From NCBI GenBank assembly GCA_016716525.1, contig JADJWE010000004.1, positions 372,001 to 436,000 of the forward strand: 64,000 nucleotides of DNA, read 5' to 3'. Below are positions 7,716-16,485 of the stretch, in pieces. The stretch comes from Candidatus Flexicrinis affinis. Lineage in GTDB: Bacteria > Chloroflexota > Anaerolineae > Aggregatilineales > Phototrophicaceae. The position numbers and the translations under genes are program-made. The notes below the pieces were generated by a model. The model did not search any database and was not told the DNA's origin. It saw only the letters and a program-made list of their open reading frames with translations. Numbering within the stretch: the stretch's first letter is position 1; each line of letters begins with the position of its first letter.

Positions 7716-10331
7716 CTAGTTGCTGCTGGGTGCGTCTGGCGCTTCGGCCTCGGGCAAGTCGTCGATGGCGACGCCGTCCTCGGCGCCGTTGCCGTTCGGC
7801 GCGACGACTTCCTCGTCCTCGCTCTCGGTCAAGATCGCCATTGCTACTACGTCGTCCTCTTCGGCAAGGCGGATCACGCGCACGCCCTGCGTATTGCGTC
7901 CGGCATCGCGGATCGAGCTTTGCGACGTGCGCAGCACGATTCCCTGCCGCGTCAGCACGACAATCTCGTCCTCGGCCGTGATGCAACGCATGGCGACCAC
8001 CGGGCCGGTCTTCTCGTTGCGCGCCAGCGTGCGGATGCCCATGCCGTAGCGGCCCTGCGCGCGGTACTCGTCGAGGTTGGTGCGCTTGCCGTAGCCGTTA
8101 CGCGTGATCACCAGCAGGTGGGTGTGCTCCGGTTTAACGACGTCCATGCCGACGACGCTGTCAGCCTCGTCCAAGCGGATCGAGTTGACGCCGATCGCGG
8201 CGCGGCCCATGACGCGTACGCTCCCCTCGTGGAACCGAATGCTCTTGCCACTTTCGGTCGCCAGCATGATCTCCTGATCGCCGTCCGTGTACTTGACCCA
8301 CCCGAGCGTGTCGCCTTCGAGCAGGTTGATCGCCACAAGGCCGGACGGGCGTACGCTGCGGAATTCGTTCAGCGTCACACGCTTGATCTTGCCGCCGCGC
8401 GTCGCCATCACGAAGTACGCCGATTCACCGTCGGGCCGGTCGAATGTCTCGACGTTGACCACGGCAGTGATCCACTCCTCGCTTTCCAGCGGCAGAATGG
8501 CGTGGATCAGCGTGCCCTTCGACGCGCGCGCGCTTTCCGGCACTTTGTACGCCTTCTTGCTGTACACGCGGCCGAGGTTGCTGAAGAACAGCAGGCTGTC
8601 GAGGCTGCTGCACGCGAACGCGTCCATCAGCACATCGTCTTCCGATTTGAACGACATGCCGGTGACGCCCTTGCCGCCGCGCCGCTGCGCGCGGTACTCG
8701 CGGGCTGGCACGCGCTTGATGTACCCGTTGACCGACAGCGTGATGACGACCTCTTCTTCGCGGTGAAGCTGGTCTTCGTCGAAATCGGCGTCGTCGTAGT
8801 CGATCTCGGTACGGCGTACGTCACCGAAAGTCTCAGCAATCTCGTTAATGTCGTCGCGGATCAGGCTGCGAATCTTGGCCGGGCTTTGCAGCAGGTCTTC
8901 GAGGTAGGCGATACGCGCCATGACCTCGTTGAACTCGTCGGTGATCTTCTGGCGCTCGAGCGCCGCGAGGCGGCGAAGCTGCATCTCGAGGATCGCATCG
9001 GCCTGCAATTCACTCAAGCCGAACTGCTCCATGAGCGTGCTGCGTGCCTGCTCGGCGTCCTCGGCGCTGCGGATCACGCGGATGATCGCGTCGATGCTGC
9101 TGAGCGCCTTAAGCAAGCCTTCGAGGATGTGCGCCCGCGCCTGCTTCTTCTTCAGCTCGAACTCGCTGCGGCGGGTGATGACCTCGTAGCGGTGGTCGAT
9201 GAAGATTTGCAGCGCGCGCTTCAGGCTGAGCGTACGCGGTTCGCCGCCGGCCAGTGCCAGCATCTGGATGCTGAACGTCGACTGCAGCGGCGTGAACTTG
9301 TAGAGCTGGTTGCGCACCAGTTCCGGCGTCGCGCCCTTCTTAAGCTCGACCACGAGGCGCTGGCCGTCACGGTCGGATTCGTCGCGCAGGTCGCGGATGC
9401 CGTTGAGCCGGCCCTCGCGGACGAGCTGCACGATCTTCTCGATGATGCCGATCTTGCTGACCTGATACGGGAAGCTGTTGTAGACGAGGCGCAGGTGACC
9501 GTCGCGCCCCTCCTCGGTGTCGCACGTGGCGCGCATGACGACGCGGCCCTTGCCGGTGGCGTAGGCTTCCTTCAGTTCGTCGTTGGCGATGACGAGGCCG
9601 CCGGTCGGGAAGTCCGGCCCCTTGACGAACTGGATCAGGTCGTCGACGGTGATGTCCTCGATGACGTCGAAGTTGTCGATCATGTAGGTGATCGCGGCGG
9701 CCAGCTCGCGCAAGTTGTGCGGCGGGATGTTGGTCGCCATACCGACGGCAATACCGCTGACGCCATTGGCCAGCAGGTTCGGGACGCGCGCCGGCAGCAC
9801 GATCGGCTCTTGCTGCGTGCCGTCGTAGTTGTCGCCGAAGTCGACCGTTTCCATGTTGATGTCGGTCATCAGCTCGTCGCCGATGCGCGACATTCGCGCT
9901 TCCGTGTAACGCATGGCCGCGGGGCTGTCGCCGTCAAGGCTGCCGAAGTTGCCCTGCCCGTCAACGAGCAGGTAGCGCAGGCTGAAGTCTTGCGCCATGC
10001 GCGCCATCGCGTCATACACCGCCGAGTCGCCATGCGGGTGATACTTGCCCAGCACTTCGCCGACGATACGGGCGGACTTCTTGTAGGCGGTGCCGGGGCG
10101 AATGCCCATGTCGTACATCGCGTACAGGATGCGCCGGTGCACCGGCTTGAGGCCGTCGCGGGCATCAGGCAGGGCGCGCGCGACGATCACGCTCATGGCG
10201 TAATCGAGGTAGCTCCCCCGCATTTCTTCGTTGATGTTGATGGTGCGAATGGTGCCAGAAGGCTGCGAAAGGGGCGAATCCCCCTCATCACCGCCGCCAG
10301 AATTGACGTCGTCGTTGTACTCGTCTGCCAT
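7716..10331 (-). CDS. gyrA: DNA gyrase subunit A
   Basis: The breakage-reunion subunit of gyrase, which with GyrB introduces negative supercoils using ATP. It has 871 residues, typical length. Seen: a poor-complexity N-terminal tail (1-25), the winged-helix core with HPHGDSAVYD (about 98-107), catalytic Tyr142 in AAMRYTEARM, a long coiled-coil region (ELKKKQARAHILEGL onward), and a C-terminal beta-pinwheel with the GyrA box QRRGGKG, which marks gyrase rather than topoisomerase IV. The quinolone-region Ser and Asp are in the usual sensitive form. The C-terminus is acidic. It is divergent from the TPR gene, sharing a 92-bp gap that contains a TTGGGATAT site. gyrB is not in the window. Confidence 0.96.
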   Translation of the reverse strand: MADEYNDDVNSGGGDEGDSPLSQPSGTIRTININEEMRGSYLDYAMSVIVARALPDARDGLKPVHRRILYAMYDMGIRPGTAYKKSARIVGEVLGKYHPHGDSAVYDAMARMAQDFSLRYLLVDGQGNFGSLDGDSPAAMRYTEARMSRIGDELMTDINMETVDFGDNYDGTQQEPIVLPARVPNLLANGVSGIAVGMATNIPPHNLRELAAAITYMIDNFDVIEDITVDDLIQFVKGPDFPTGGLVIANDELKEAYATGKGRVVMRATCDTEEGRDGHLRLVYNSFPYQVSKIGIIEKIVQLVREGRLNGIRDLRDESDRDGQRLVVELKKGATPELVRNQLYKFTPLQSTFSIQMLALAGGEPRTLSLKRALQIFIDHRYEVITRRSEFELKKKQARAHILEGLLKALSSIDAIIRVIRSAEDAEQARSTLMEQFGLSELQADAILEMQLRRLAALERQKITDEFNEVMARIAYLEDLLQSPAKIRSLIRDDINEIAETFGDVRRTEIDYDDADFDEDQLHREEEVVITLSVNGYIKRVPAREYRAQRRGGKGVTGMSFKSEDDVLMDAFACSSLDSLLFFSNLGRVYSKKAYKVPESARASKGTLIHAILPLESEEWITAVVNVETFDRPDGESAYFVMATRGGKIKRVTLNEFRSVRPSGLVAINLLEGDTLGWVKYTDGDQEIMLATESGKSIRFHEGSVRVMGRAAIGVNSIRLDEADSVVGMDVVKPEHTHLLVITRNGYGKRTNLDEYRAQGRYGMGIRTLARNEKTGPVVAMRCITAEDEIVVLTRQGIVLRTSQSSIRDAGRNTQGVRVIRLAEEDDVVAMAILTESEDEEVVAPNGNGAEDGVAIDDLPEAEAPDAPSSN

Positions 10332-10372
10332 GTGAATCCGAGGGCTCCCGTTCTGGTCAAAGCTGTGCCAGA

Positions 10373-10394
10373 ATATCCCAAGTTTATCACAAAT
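10373..10394. promoter_or_regulatory. TTGGGATAT-type site between gyrA and the TPR gene
   Basis: ATATCCCAA (10373-10381) is followed by TTTATCACAAATT. The pair resembles TATCCCAA plus ATATCGCAAATT at 43258-43277 upstream of the AlbA_2 gene, with the same order and spacing. It lies in the 92-bp divergent intergenic region, so it could control gyrA, the TPR gene, or both. Clear -35/-10 boxes are not evident here. Confidence 0.5.
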
Positions 10395-10423
10395 TGGCCC
10401 GAAAAGCGAGTTAGAAGGCGTTT

Positions 10424-10918
10424 ATGGCAACTCAGCGTAGGGGGATAGCCGGAAACGGACTCAAAGCCGTTCTCGCGGTCGTAATCGTCGGAGTCGCGGC
10501 GATTGCGATTTCGTACCGTCCACCGGCCGATCCGGAGACGATGGCGGCGGATGCGCGGGCCGCGGTGCTGGCCGGCGACTACGAAAAGGCGCTGCAATTG
10601 GCCGAAGACGCGCTGACGATAGTCAAGAACGGCGGCTATCCCGACGACTACATCGCCAAGTTCCACTTGCTGCGCGGACAGGCGTGGCAGTTGGTGAGCG
10701 AACTGCAGTTCGCGCTCGACGATTATACCCGTGCGGTCGAACTGGCGCCGGCCTATCCCGAGGCGTATTTTCTGCGCGGGGCGTACTTTGCAACCCTACA
10801 ACAGTACGAACTGGCACTCAACGATTTCGCGGCGACCGTTGCGCTCGATCCGGGCGGGCGCTTCGGCGACGAGGCGCGCGGCTATATCGAGCAGCTCAGC
10901 GCCGCGGCGAGTCCGTAG
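10424..10918 (+). CDS. Membrane-anchored TPR protein
   Basis: 164 residues. One N-terminal membrane span (about 12-30, GLKAVLAVVIVGVAAIAI) is followed by three TPR-like helical pairs: AADARAAVLAGDYEKALQLAEDAL, AKFHLLRGQAWQLVSELQFALDDYTRAVELAP and AYPEAYFLRGAYFATLQQYELALNDFAATVALDP. It is probably anchored in the membrane with the TPR part as a protein-binding surface. The partner is unknown. It is divergent from gyrA. The stop is 16 bases before the ApeA-like gene, so they may form an operon. Confidence 0.8.
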   Translation: MATQRRGIAGNGLKAVLAVVIVGVAAIAISYRPPADPETMAADARAAVLAGDYEKALQLAEDALTIVKNGGYPDDYIAKFHLLRGQAWQLVSELQFALDDYTRAVELAPAYPEAYFLRGAYFATLQQYELALNDFAATVALDPGGRFGDEARGYIEQLSAAASP

Positions 10919-10934
10919 TGGTGAGGAGGACATG

Positions 10935-12332
10935 ATGCAAAGCTTCAGCTATCAGGGATTCTGGTGGTTGCCAAGTCAACCCGAGAATCGCATCTACGGA
11001 ACCGTCAGCTTCAATCTGCTTGATGGGGTAAGGCTACAAACACTTGGAAACGAATGGCTGCCGATCGCCACAGATCGTCGGATACTCAACGACGACAATA
11101 CCAAAACCGTCATTATTCATGGTGAGTGCCTAGTTGGCAAACATCGTAGAGCAGTGACGCTCTACCAATGCTTCGTGCCATCGTTTCCGGGTCACGACAA
11201 GACCATCACCGCCAACTTCGCTTTCGTTGGCGCCTACTTCGCCTCTGAAGCCGAACTTCAGTTCAGTTCACTTGCGTTCAGTTACTCACACCTCATGGAC
11301 TGGTACTTCAAGACCGGAGTAAACAGCCACTCTGAGACTGATGACACAGGTAAGCTGCGTCATCACGCGATCTATGACCCGGTTGACGAGTTGATAGTCA
11401 ACTGCGCTGGCGTTTCGATGACCTTTCGCACAGCATTCGAACAGGAAGGAACGATTGGCCGAGTTGAAATGATGGACACGCCTGTCGTGGATATTGAGTT
11501 TGAGACTTCACGTTCATTTGAGGATTTCATCCATGAGAGCCGCAAGCTTCGTTTCTTCCTGACGTTATGTACGGATATTTCCACGACCACCACGCGAGTG
11601 TTCGGCAAACTAGATCGTGTCCCAGAACAACTCGAATGGCCGATCTTCGACGTCTACTTCGTTGAGTCGTTTGCAAAAGTCGTCGAACGAAAGAACTACA
11701 GGCCCTTACTGAAGCTTGTGGATACTCCGTCGATCCAGCAACATCTGTCGCTCTGGATGGAACGCTTTGATGAGCTGCTGCCGGTCATTCTCGGCTACGG
11801 TTCGTACATGTTCGCGGAGCGTGTACCTGCTGAAGATAGGTTCTTTCGGCTTGCGCAAGCCACCGAAATCCTATGTCGCATACTCGATTCGGACAGCACC
11901 TATATAGACGCCGATAGCTACGGCAATGTCAGGGAAAGCCTTGTTGCTGCGATTCCTGCGAACACTCCCAGCGATTTGCGATCTCGTCTGACTTCAACGC
12001 TGGAGTACGGCAATGAGTTCTCATTTCGAACTCGTCTCAAGCGTCTCTTGAAAACAGCGTTTGCATCCTATGATCTCGAACTCCAAAAAGTCCTCGGAGA
12101 TACAGGTAAATTTGTCGCTCAAGTTGTCGAGACTCGAAACTACTTGGCCCATGGCGGTCGAGCTCCGTCAAACATGCCACACAGCTCACGCGATTGGCTA
12201 CTGCTCATTATGCGTCTTAGAGTCCTGATTTGCGTTGGGCTACTTCAGACTATTGAGATTCCTGAGGGAAAGATTCAGCAGGTTATTCAGCGTTTCATGG
12301 GGCTATATGATCAGGTGTTTCTCACCCGATAA
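10935..12332 (+). CDS. ApeA-like HEPN anti-phage protein
   Basis: 465 residues. The N-terminus (YQGFWWLPSQPENRIYGTVSF) fits the ApeA N-terminal domain, and the C-terminal third is an Apea-like HEPN domain with the RX4H ribonuclease motif Arg401-His406 (RNYLAH). ApeA proteins are single-gene abortive-infection defences. HEPN domains of this kind cut RNA once triggered, which stops phage growth. The frame is open from 10731, but the ATG at 10935 has AGGAGG five bases upstream and fits the domain start; an ATG at 10932 is adjacent. Codon use looks less GC-biased than gyrA beside it, which suggests transfer. It follows the TPR gene by 16 bases. Confidence 0.75.
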   Translation: MQSFSYQGFWWLPSQPENRIYGTVSFNLLDGVRLQTLGNEWLPIATDRRILNDDNTKTVIIHGECLVGKHRRAVTLYQCFVPSFPGHDKTITANFAFVGAYFASEAELQFSSLAFSYSHLMDWYFKTGVNSHSETDDTGKLRHHAIYDPVDELIVNCAGVSMTFRTAFEQEGTIGRVEMMDTPVVDIEFETSRSFEDFIHESRKLRFFLTLCTDISTTTTRVFGKLDRVPEQLEWPIFDVYFVESFAKVVERKNYRPLLKLVDTPSIQQHLSLWMERFDELLPVILGYGSYMFAERVPAEDRFFRLAQATEILCRILDSDSTYIDADSYGNVRESLVAAIPANTPSDLRSRLTSTLEYGNEFSFRTRLKRLLKTAFASYDLELQKVLGDTGKFVAQVVETRNYLAHGGRAPSNMPHSSRDWLLLIMRLRVLICVGLLQTIEIPEGKIQQVIQRFMGLYDQVFLTR

Positions 12333-12343
12333 CCCGCCCTGCC

Positions 12344-12640
12344 CTACCACTCGCGACTATCGTTAACGTCCAGCTTGCGCATCACGGCGTCAGCGAGGTC
12401 GATGCCGTGGACGTGCGCGAGCTGCATCAGATACAGTAGCACGTCGGCGAGTTCCGACGCCAGCGCATCCGGATCGGCGGCCTCGTCCGTCCACTGAAAA
12501 TGCTCCAGCACCTCGGACGCCTCCAGCGCCAGCGAGACAGCGAGGTTCTTGGGCGTTTGCGGGTGAGGCGAGTCGGGAGTCAGCCAGCCTTTCGACTCGA
12601 CAAAGGCGAGCATGGCGGCGGTCAGTTCGGCGAGGGTCAT
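12344..12640 (-). CDS. MazG-like nucleotide pyrophosphohydrolase
   Basis: 98 residues, the size of single-domain MazG/dCTPase-type all-alpha NTP pyrophosphohydrolases, which hydrolyse (often non-canonical) NTPs to NMP and PPi. Seen: the metal-binding pattern EASEVLEHFQW with E-x-x-E spacing, then ASELADVLLYLMQLAH with E-x-x-D. Start at 12640 (MTLAEL) is preferred over 12682 because the earlier codons are Arg-rich and outside the family. It is convergent with the ApeA-like gene (11 bp gap) and follows the STAND gene at 12698 on the same strand. In this setting it may be housekeeping or defence-linked; the sequence does not decide. Confidence 0.8.
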   Translation of the reverse strand: MTLAELTAAMLAFVESKGWLTPDSPHPQTPKNLAVSLALEASEVLEHFQWTDEAADPDALASELADVLLYLMQLAHVHGIDLADAVMRKLDVNDSREW

Positions 12641-12697
12641 GCGCGGTCGTCCTGCACGGTGGGCACGGGACGATGATAGCACGGAGGGTGTGACGGG

Positions 12698-15232
12698 CTA
12701 GCCAGTAGCCACAACGGCAGGCGGCTCGCCGGCACGGCCTCGCTCGAGCAGGGCGTACATCATGGCATGCATGTCATCGATCGATTTTCCGGCGACCTCG
12801 GCTCTTGCGCGTTCGAGCGCGGCCCCACCGAGCCTCTCACTGAGCGCGCGGAGATTGGCTTCGATGCGGAGCGTGTCCATCTTGAACAACGTGTCATACC
12901 CTGACCACTCGGTGATGCATGACAAGAGCAGCAAGCTCTCGTGGTACAACCCGGCACGGAGCAAAATGGAGGCCCCGATGCCCATCCGCTCAGACTTCGT
13001 TTGATCTCTGTCGACGGGGTATGCAGCAGACTGTCGAAGGTAGTCGATCGCCCGCGCGATTTCGCCAAGGTCACAACAACACTCCGCAACTCTCATGTGC
13101 GTGACGGTATTCTCATAGGGTGCGCCCGTATATTGCGCCACGCGTAGGCCCTCGATGGCGTAGTGCCTCGCCGACTCAATGTTTCCGGTCATCATCGCAC
13201 AGTTGCTGATCCCAATGTATGCCCATACCATGCGCATCGCATAGTTGAGCCGTTCGGATGCCAGAAGCGATTCTTGGTACATCGAACGGGCAGCGCTGTA
13301 ATTACCCAACTCGAATTCGAGACCGGCCAGCGCGAAGTACGTATGGGCAAGCGCCCACCTGCTGTTGATCCGAAGCGCCTTTGCGTGCGACGTATCGAAC
13401 CACGGTCGCGCATCATTCGGTCGGTGCATGTCAAGAAGGGACCATCCAGCCAAATAGGCATGGACGCACATTCCCCAATCGTCGCCGAGTTCGTCCGCGA
13501 TATTGTAGCCCTCAACATGGTTGACATAGCGTCGCGCGGGGTCATCGCGGAGGACTCCGTTGCCGTAGATCGCATGAGCGAATGGGAGCACGTCACGGGC
13601 GCCTAGCCGCTTGATCATGTTAAGGCAGCGCGTGGCCGTCTCATCTTCCCGAGAATTCTGTCCCAGATACATGGCCAACTCGGAACGTGCCCCCAGCAGT
13701 TTACCGAGGGCGAGACTATCCGGCCCGTCAATGGCCGCAATCGCCGCGTCCAGAACACGCGCCCCTTCGTAGAGCAATCCACGAATGGTGTAGTAGTTCC
13801 AGATATCGGTGAAAGGCAGAAGGGCTTCCGGCGTTGCGACCACGATGGCGTTCTCGAAAGCGACGGCAATGTTGTCGTATTCCGCGTGGAGGTGGGCCAG
13901 CGCGTTGATCTCGTCTGTCCGGAGCGCAGTCGTCCATGTTTCGGTGTACGCGGCGAAGTAGGTGCGATGTGCGTCGCGCACACGGGCCGTCTCCCCCGCT
14001 CGATCCAACGCATCGGCCGCGTACTGACGCAGGAGTTCGTGGATGCTCAGACGGCCGGTTTCCGGGTCCTTCCAAAGCAGCGCCTTGCCAACCAGAGCGT
14101 TGATGTCCCGTGGCGCCGCGCCGGCGACATGTTTTGCGGCGTCGGAAGTGAAGCCGCCGCGGAACACCGACAGGGCTGCGAACGTCCTGCGCTCCTGCTC
14201 CGAGAGATGCGCCCACGTCGTTTCGAATACCGCGCGAATGCTGCGCAGGCGATCAGGCACATCACGGAGCTCCGTACTCAGAAAGTCGGCGCTGCGTTCG
14301 ATTTCGCCGATGATTTCGGTGAGTGACATCGAACTGACCCAAGCGGCGGCCAACTCGATCGCCAGCGGCATGCCTTGAGCCAGCCTACAGATCGCGGCGA
14401 TTTCGCGCTCGGACACGATGAAGCGCGGATCAGCGTGAAGCGCAGACTGCACGAACAACTCCACCGCGCCGTATTCGCGGAGATCGCGCTCGGCCTTGGC
14501 CGAGGGATAGTGAAGGCCGTTGATGGGAAATACAGTCTCGGCGGTCAAGTCAAGCCGCTCGCGTGAGGTCACCAGCGCCTTGAGTTTCGGTGCGGCCTGC
14601 AGCAGGGCGGTCAACATGCCGCCTGCGTCGAGAACGTGCTCGAAATTGTCGAGTACGAGCAGAACGTGCTTATTGGCGAAGAACGCGCATGCCTGTTGGA
14701 ACGGTAAGCGGCCATCCTGCATGCGCGGCACGCCGGCGTAGCTAACGACTGCTTCGATCACGTCGTCCGGTTTGTCGACCTGCGCCAACGGGACAAAGAA
14801 GACTCCATCAGGGAAGAGGGCAAGCGCGCTTTGCGCGGCATCGAGCACAAGCCGCGTCTTGCCCATCCCGCCCGGCGCGGTCACCGTCAGGAGGCGGTTG
14901 TTGGCGTCGACCAACCATCGACTGAGGGCTTCGAGTTCGCCGATACGCCCGACAAACGGGGTGAGTTGAGTTGGCAGGTTGTGGGGCGGTATCTTCGTGC
15001 TTTCGGGGTTTTCAAGCCATCCGAGCGATTTCGCACGGGCGACCGCTTGCCTGCGGTTCTTGACGCCGAACTTCTGGTAGATTTGCCGGTTGTATGTCTT
15101 GACGGTGGAGACGGCGAGATGGAGGCGTGCTGAAATCTCTTGGTCGCTCAAGCCCTCGGCGATCAGCGCGAGGATTTGTCGTTCGCGACCGGTTAGCGGT
15201 TCGAACATGGAGGACATGGAGTCGGTGACCAT
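12698..15232 (-). CDS. HTH-NB-ARC-TPR STAND regulator, intact copy
   Basis: 844 residues. Domains: LuxR-type HTH at the N-terminus (about 12-72, LTGRERQILALIAEGLSDQEI), a linker, a STAND ATPase with Walker A APGGMGKT (119-126) and Walker B LLVLDN (191-196), the GMPLAIELAAAW motif, an HTH-like segment, then TPR-like helices to the end. STAND proteins hold ADP at rest, then bind ATP and oligomerise when the C-terminal sensor meets its ligand. The usual MalT/LAL order has the HTH at the C-terminus; here it is at the N-terminus. GGGAGGT sits six to seven bases before the ATG at 15232; the open frame extends to 15412 but lacks this support. The target genes are unknown. Two broken paralogues follow at 16486-21569. 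Confidence 0.85.
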   Translation of the reverse strand: MVTDSMSSMFEPLTGRERQILALIAEGLSDQEISARLHLAVSTVKTYNRQIYQKFGVKNRRQAVARAKSLGWLENPESTKIPPHNLPTQLTPFVGRIGELEALSRWLVDANNRLLTVTAPGGMGKTRLVLDAAQSALALFPDGVFFVPLAQVDKPDDVIEAVVSYAGVPRMQDGRLPFQQACAFFANKHVLLVLDNFEHVLDAGGMLTALLQAAPKLKALVTSRERLDLTAETVFPINGLHYPSAKAERDLREYGAVELFVQSALHADPRFIVSEREIAAICRLAQGMPLAIELAAAWVSSMSLTEIIGEIERSADFLSTELRDVPDRLRSIRAVFETTWAHLSEQERRTFAALSVFRGGFTSDAAKHVAGAAPRDINALVGKALLWKDPETGRLSIHELLRQYAADALDRAGETARVRDAHRTYFAAYTETWTTALRTDEINALAHLHAEYDNIAVAFENAIVVATPEALLPFTDIWNYYTIRGLLYEGARVLDAAIAAIDGPDSLALGKLLGARSELAMYLGQNSREDETATRCLNMIKRLGARDVLPFAHAIYGNGVLRDDPARRYVNHVEGYNIADELGDDWGMCVHAYLAGWSLLDMHRPNDARPWFDTSHAKALRINSRWALAHTYFALAGLEFELGNYSAARSMYQESLLASERLNYAMRMVWAYIGISNCAMMTGNIESARHYAIEGLRVAQYTGAPYENTVTHMRVAECCCDLGEIARAIDYLRQSAAYPVDRDQTKSERMGIGASILLRAGLYHESLLLLSCITEWSGYDTLFKMDTLRIEANLRALSERLGGAALERARAEVAGKSIDDMHAMMYALLERGRAGEPPAVVATG

Positions 15233-15256
15233 CGACCTCCCTCGACTGTTTATCTC

Positions 15257-15284
15257 ATTATGTTGAAACTGCAAAAGCGCGCAA
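15257..15284 (-). promoter_or_regulatory. Promoter of the intact STAND gene
   Basis: Minus strand: TTGCGC (15279-15284), 16-bp spacer, CATAAT (15257-15262). The paralogue at 19009 has TTGCAC, 16 bp and CATAAT in the same place relative to its ATG, and the leaders after it are also alike (GTCGAGGGAGGTCG before ATG). Conservation between paralogues supports a real promoter with a leader of about 18-20 bases. Confidence 0.65.
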
Positions 15285-15339
15285 GTAGTCTGGCGCGTAT
15301 TCTGTTCGATTTGGATGTCCAGACGGTGGCGCACACAAA

Positions 15340-15371
15340 CAGGGCGGCGTGTCGCGCACCACGCCGCCCTG
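15340..15371 (-). terminator. Hairpin terminator after the SnoaL-like gene
   Basis: A 12-bp perfect stem (15340-15351 with 15360-15371, loop 8). On the minus strand it is followed by TTTGTGTG, a weak T-tract. It lies 25 bases past the stop of the gene ending at 15396. Confidence 0.5.
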
Positions 15372-15395
15372 TTCTGCCCTGTTCGAGGCAGTGCC

Positions 15396-16022
15396 CTAGG
15401 GATATTGTGCAAACGCGGGCTGGCTGTCAGCCTCGATACCCCCTCGCATACCGATTTCCGGGTCGTAGCACGAGTCGTCCGTCAGCTTGATCCCCCGCCG
15501 CGGATCGTTGGCGCGGGTCTGGAAGATCAGCCCCGCGAGGTCCATCTCCACCCACGCCTCGACCGGTCGGCCGCCCTCGAAGCGGAAGACGCCGATGCCG
15601 TCCATCTGCGACGCGTTACATGTGGCGTCCACGCCAAAGAACGTGTCCTGATGCCGGCCGCTATAGGTGACCATCATGATGAGGTGATCGCCGGCGACCA
15701 TGAACTTATTCGTGGTCTGACGCAGGTCCGGGAACGAGCCGTACAGCGAGTCGAAGTAGTCCTTCCAGCCCTCGCGGTCGAGGTCGGGCGACAGTGGCAT
15801 GTGCGCCACGAAATCGTCGGCAAACAGGTTATCGGCCAAGCTGAGGTCGGGCGTATTGAATATGGCGTCGAGCGATTGGACGAAATCGGATGCCATATCG
15901 TCGGTCAGGCCGGCGCTGAAGGCCGGCGGCTGCTGTGCGTATGTACCCACACCGAAGGCCAGAACGGCGGCGAAAGCGATCGTAAGTACGGCAATGGAAA
16001 CGGGCTTGCGGTGCGCGTTCAT
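15396..16022 (-). CDS. Secreted SnoaL-like (NTF2-fold) protein
   Basis: 208 residues. An N-terminal signal peptide (about 1-30, IAVLTIAFAAVLAFGVGTYAQ) is followed by an NTF2-like cone fold of the SnoaL ester-cyclase type: SLADNLFADDFVAHMP, LDREGWKDYFDSLYGSFPDLR, VAGDHLIMMVTYSGRHQ and GIGVFRFEGGRPVEAWVEMD. Relatives range from polyketide cyclases to plain ligand-binding proteins, so no reaction is assigned. The start at 16022 is chosen because GGGAGAGA precedes it. The remaining C-terminus carries extra Cys residues (DATCNAS, DSCYDPE), fitting export. Confidence 0.75.
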   Translation of the reverse strand: MNAHRKPVSIAVLTIAFAAVLAFGVGTYAQQPPAFSAGLTDDMASDFVQSLDAIFNTPDLSLADNLFADDFVAHMPLSPDLDREGWKDYFDSLYGSFPDLRQTTNKFMVAGDHLIMMVTYSGRHQDTFFGVDATCNASQMDGIGVFRFEGGRPVEAWVEMDLAGLIFQTRANDPRRGIKLTDDSCYDPEIGMRGGIEADSQPAFAQYP

Positions 16023-16133
16023 GGTCTCTCTCCCTTTGAGTGAAGGCAAGGCGGTCAGGTGGTCTGCGTCGGGATGGTGCGAGTCGTAGCTCAGAACAAC
16101 GGATGTATAGGCTTTCGGATGGCCGTGACGAGG

Positions 16134-16418
16134 CTAGGGTTCGCGTGCAAACCCCGGCACCAGATGGTTACCTTCGGAGCCGGCGTGGGTTGTTGCGACG
16201 TTCCCATTGACCAGCGAATTCTCGGCGGACGTGTTGGCCGACCCTTGATCGTCGGGCTGAGCGGCGGCATCTGCGGCGGCCGTGTCCTCGACCACGGTCA
16301 TGTTGGTCGCAAACTGCGGCCCGAACTGAACCAGCAGCCCGCCGATGATCAGCAGGATCAACATGACGACGATGAACAGGTTGTTGTTTGCGCGGTGGTG
16401 GTTCGTTTGGGTGTGCAT
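16134..16418 (-). CDS. Small single-span membrane protein
   Basis: 94 residues. A polar start (MHTQTNHHRANNN) is followed by one membrane span (LFIVVMLILLIIGGLLVQF, about 14-32) and an Ala/Asp/Gln-rich outer tail. No family recognised. The ATG at 16418 has GGAGGG eight bases upstream; the upstream extension to 16640 is low-complexity and not credible. It lies between a broken STAND gene and the SnoaL-like gene on the same strand. Confidence 0.5.
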   Translation of the reverse strand: MHTQTNHHRANNNLFIVVMLILLIIGGLLVQFGPQFATNMTVVEDTAAADAAAQPDDQGSANTSAENSLVNGNVATTHAGSEGNHLVPGFAREP

Positions 16419-16485
16419 TTCGCCCTCCCCGGGTTGCTGCGTGCGATAACCACACGATACCGGCGAGGAGGGAGGGGAGTCACCG

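Noticed and set aside
7644..10448. 934-codon open frame antisense to gyrA
   Set aside because: It mirrors gyrA codon structure in high-GC DNA, has no motifs, and gyrA is certain. Similar shadows lie at 31271-33409 and 57710-60151.
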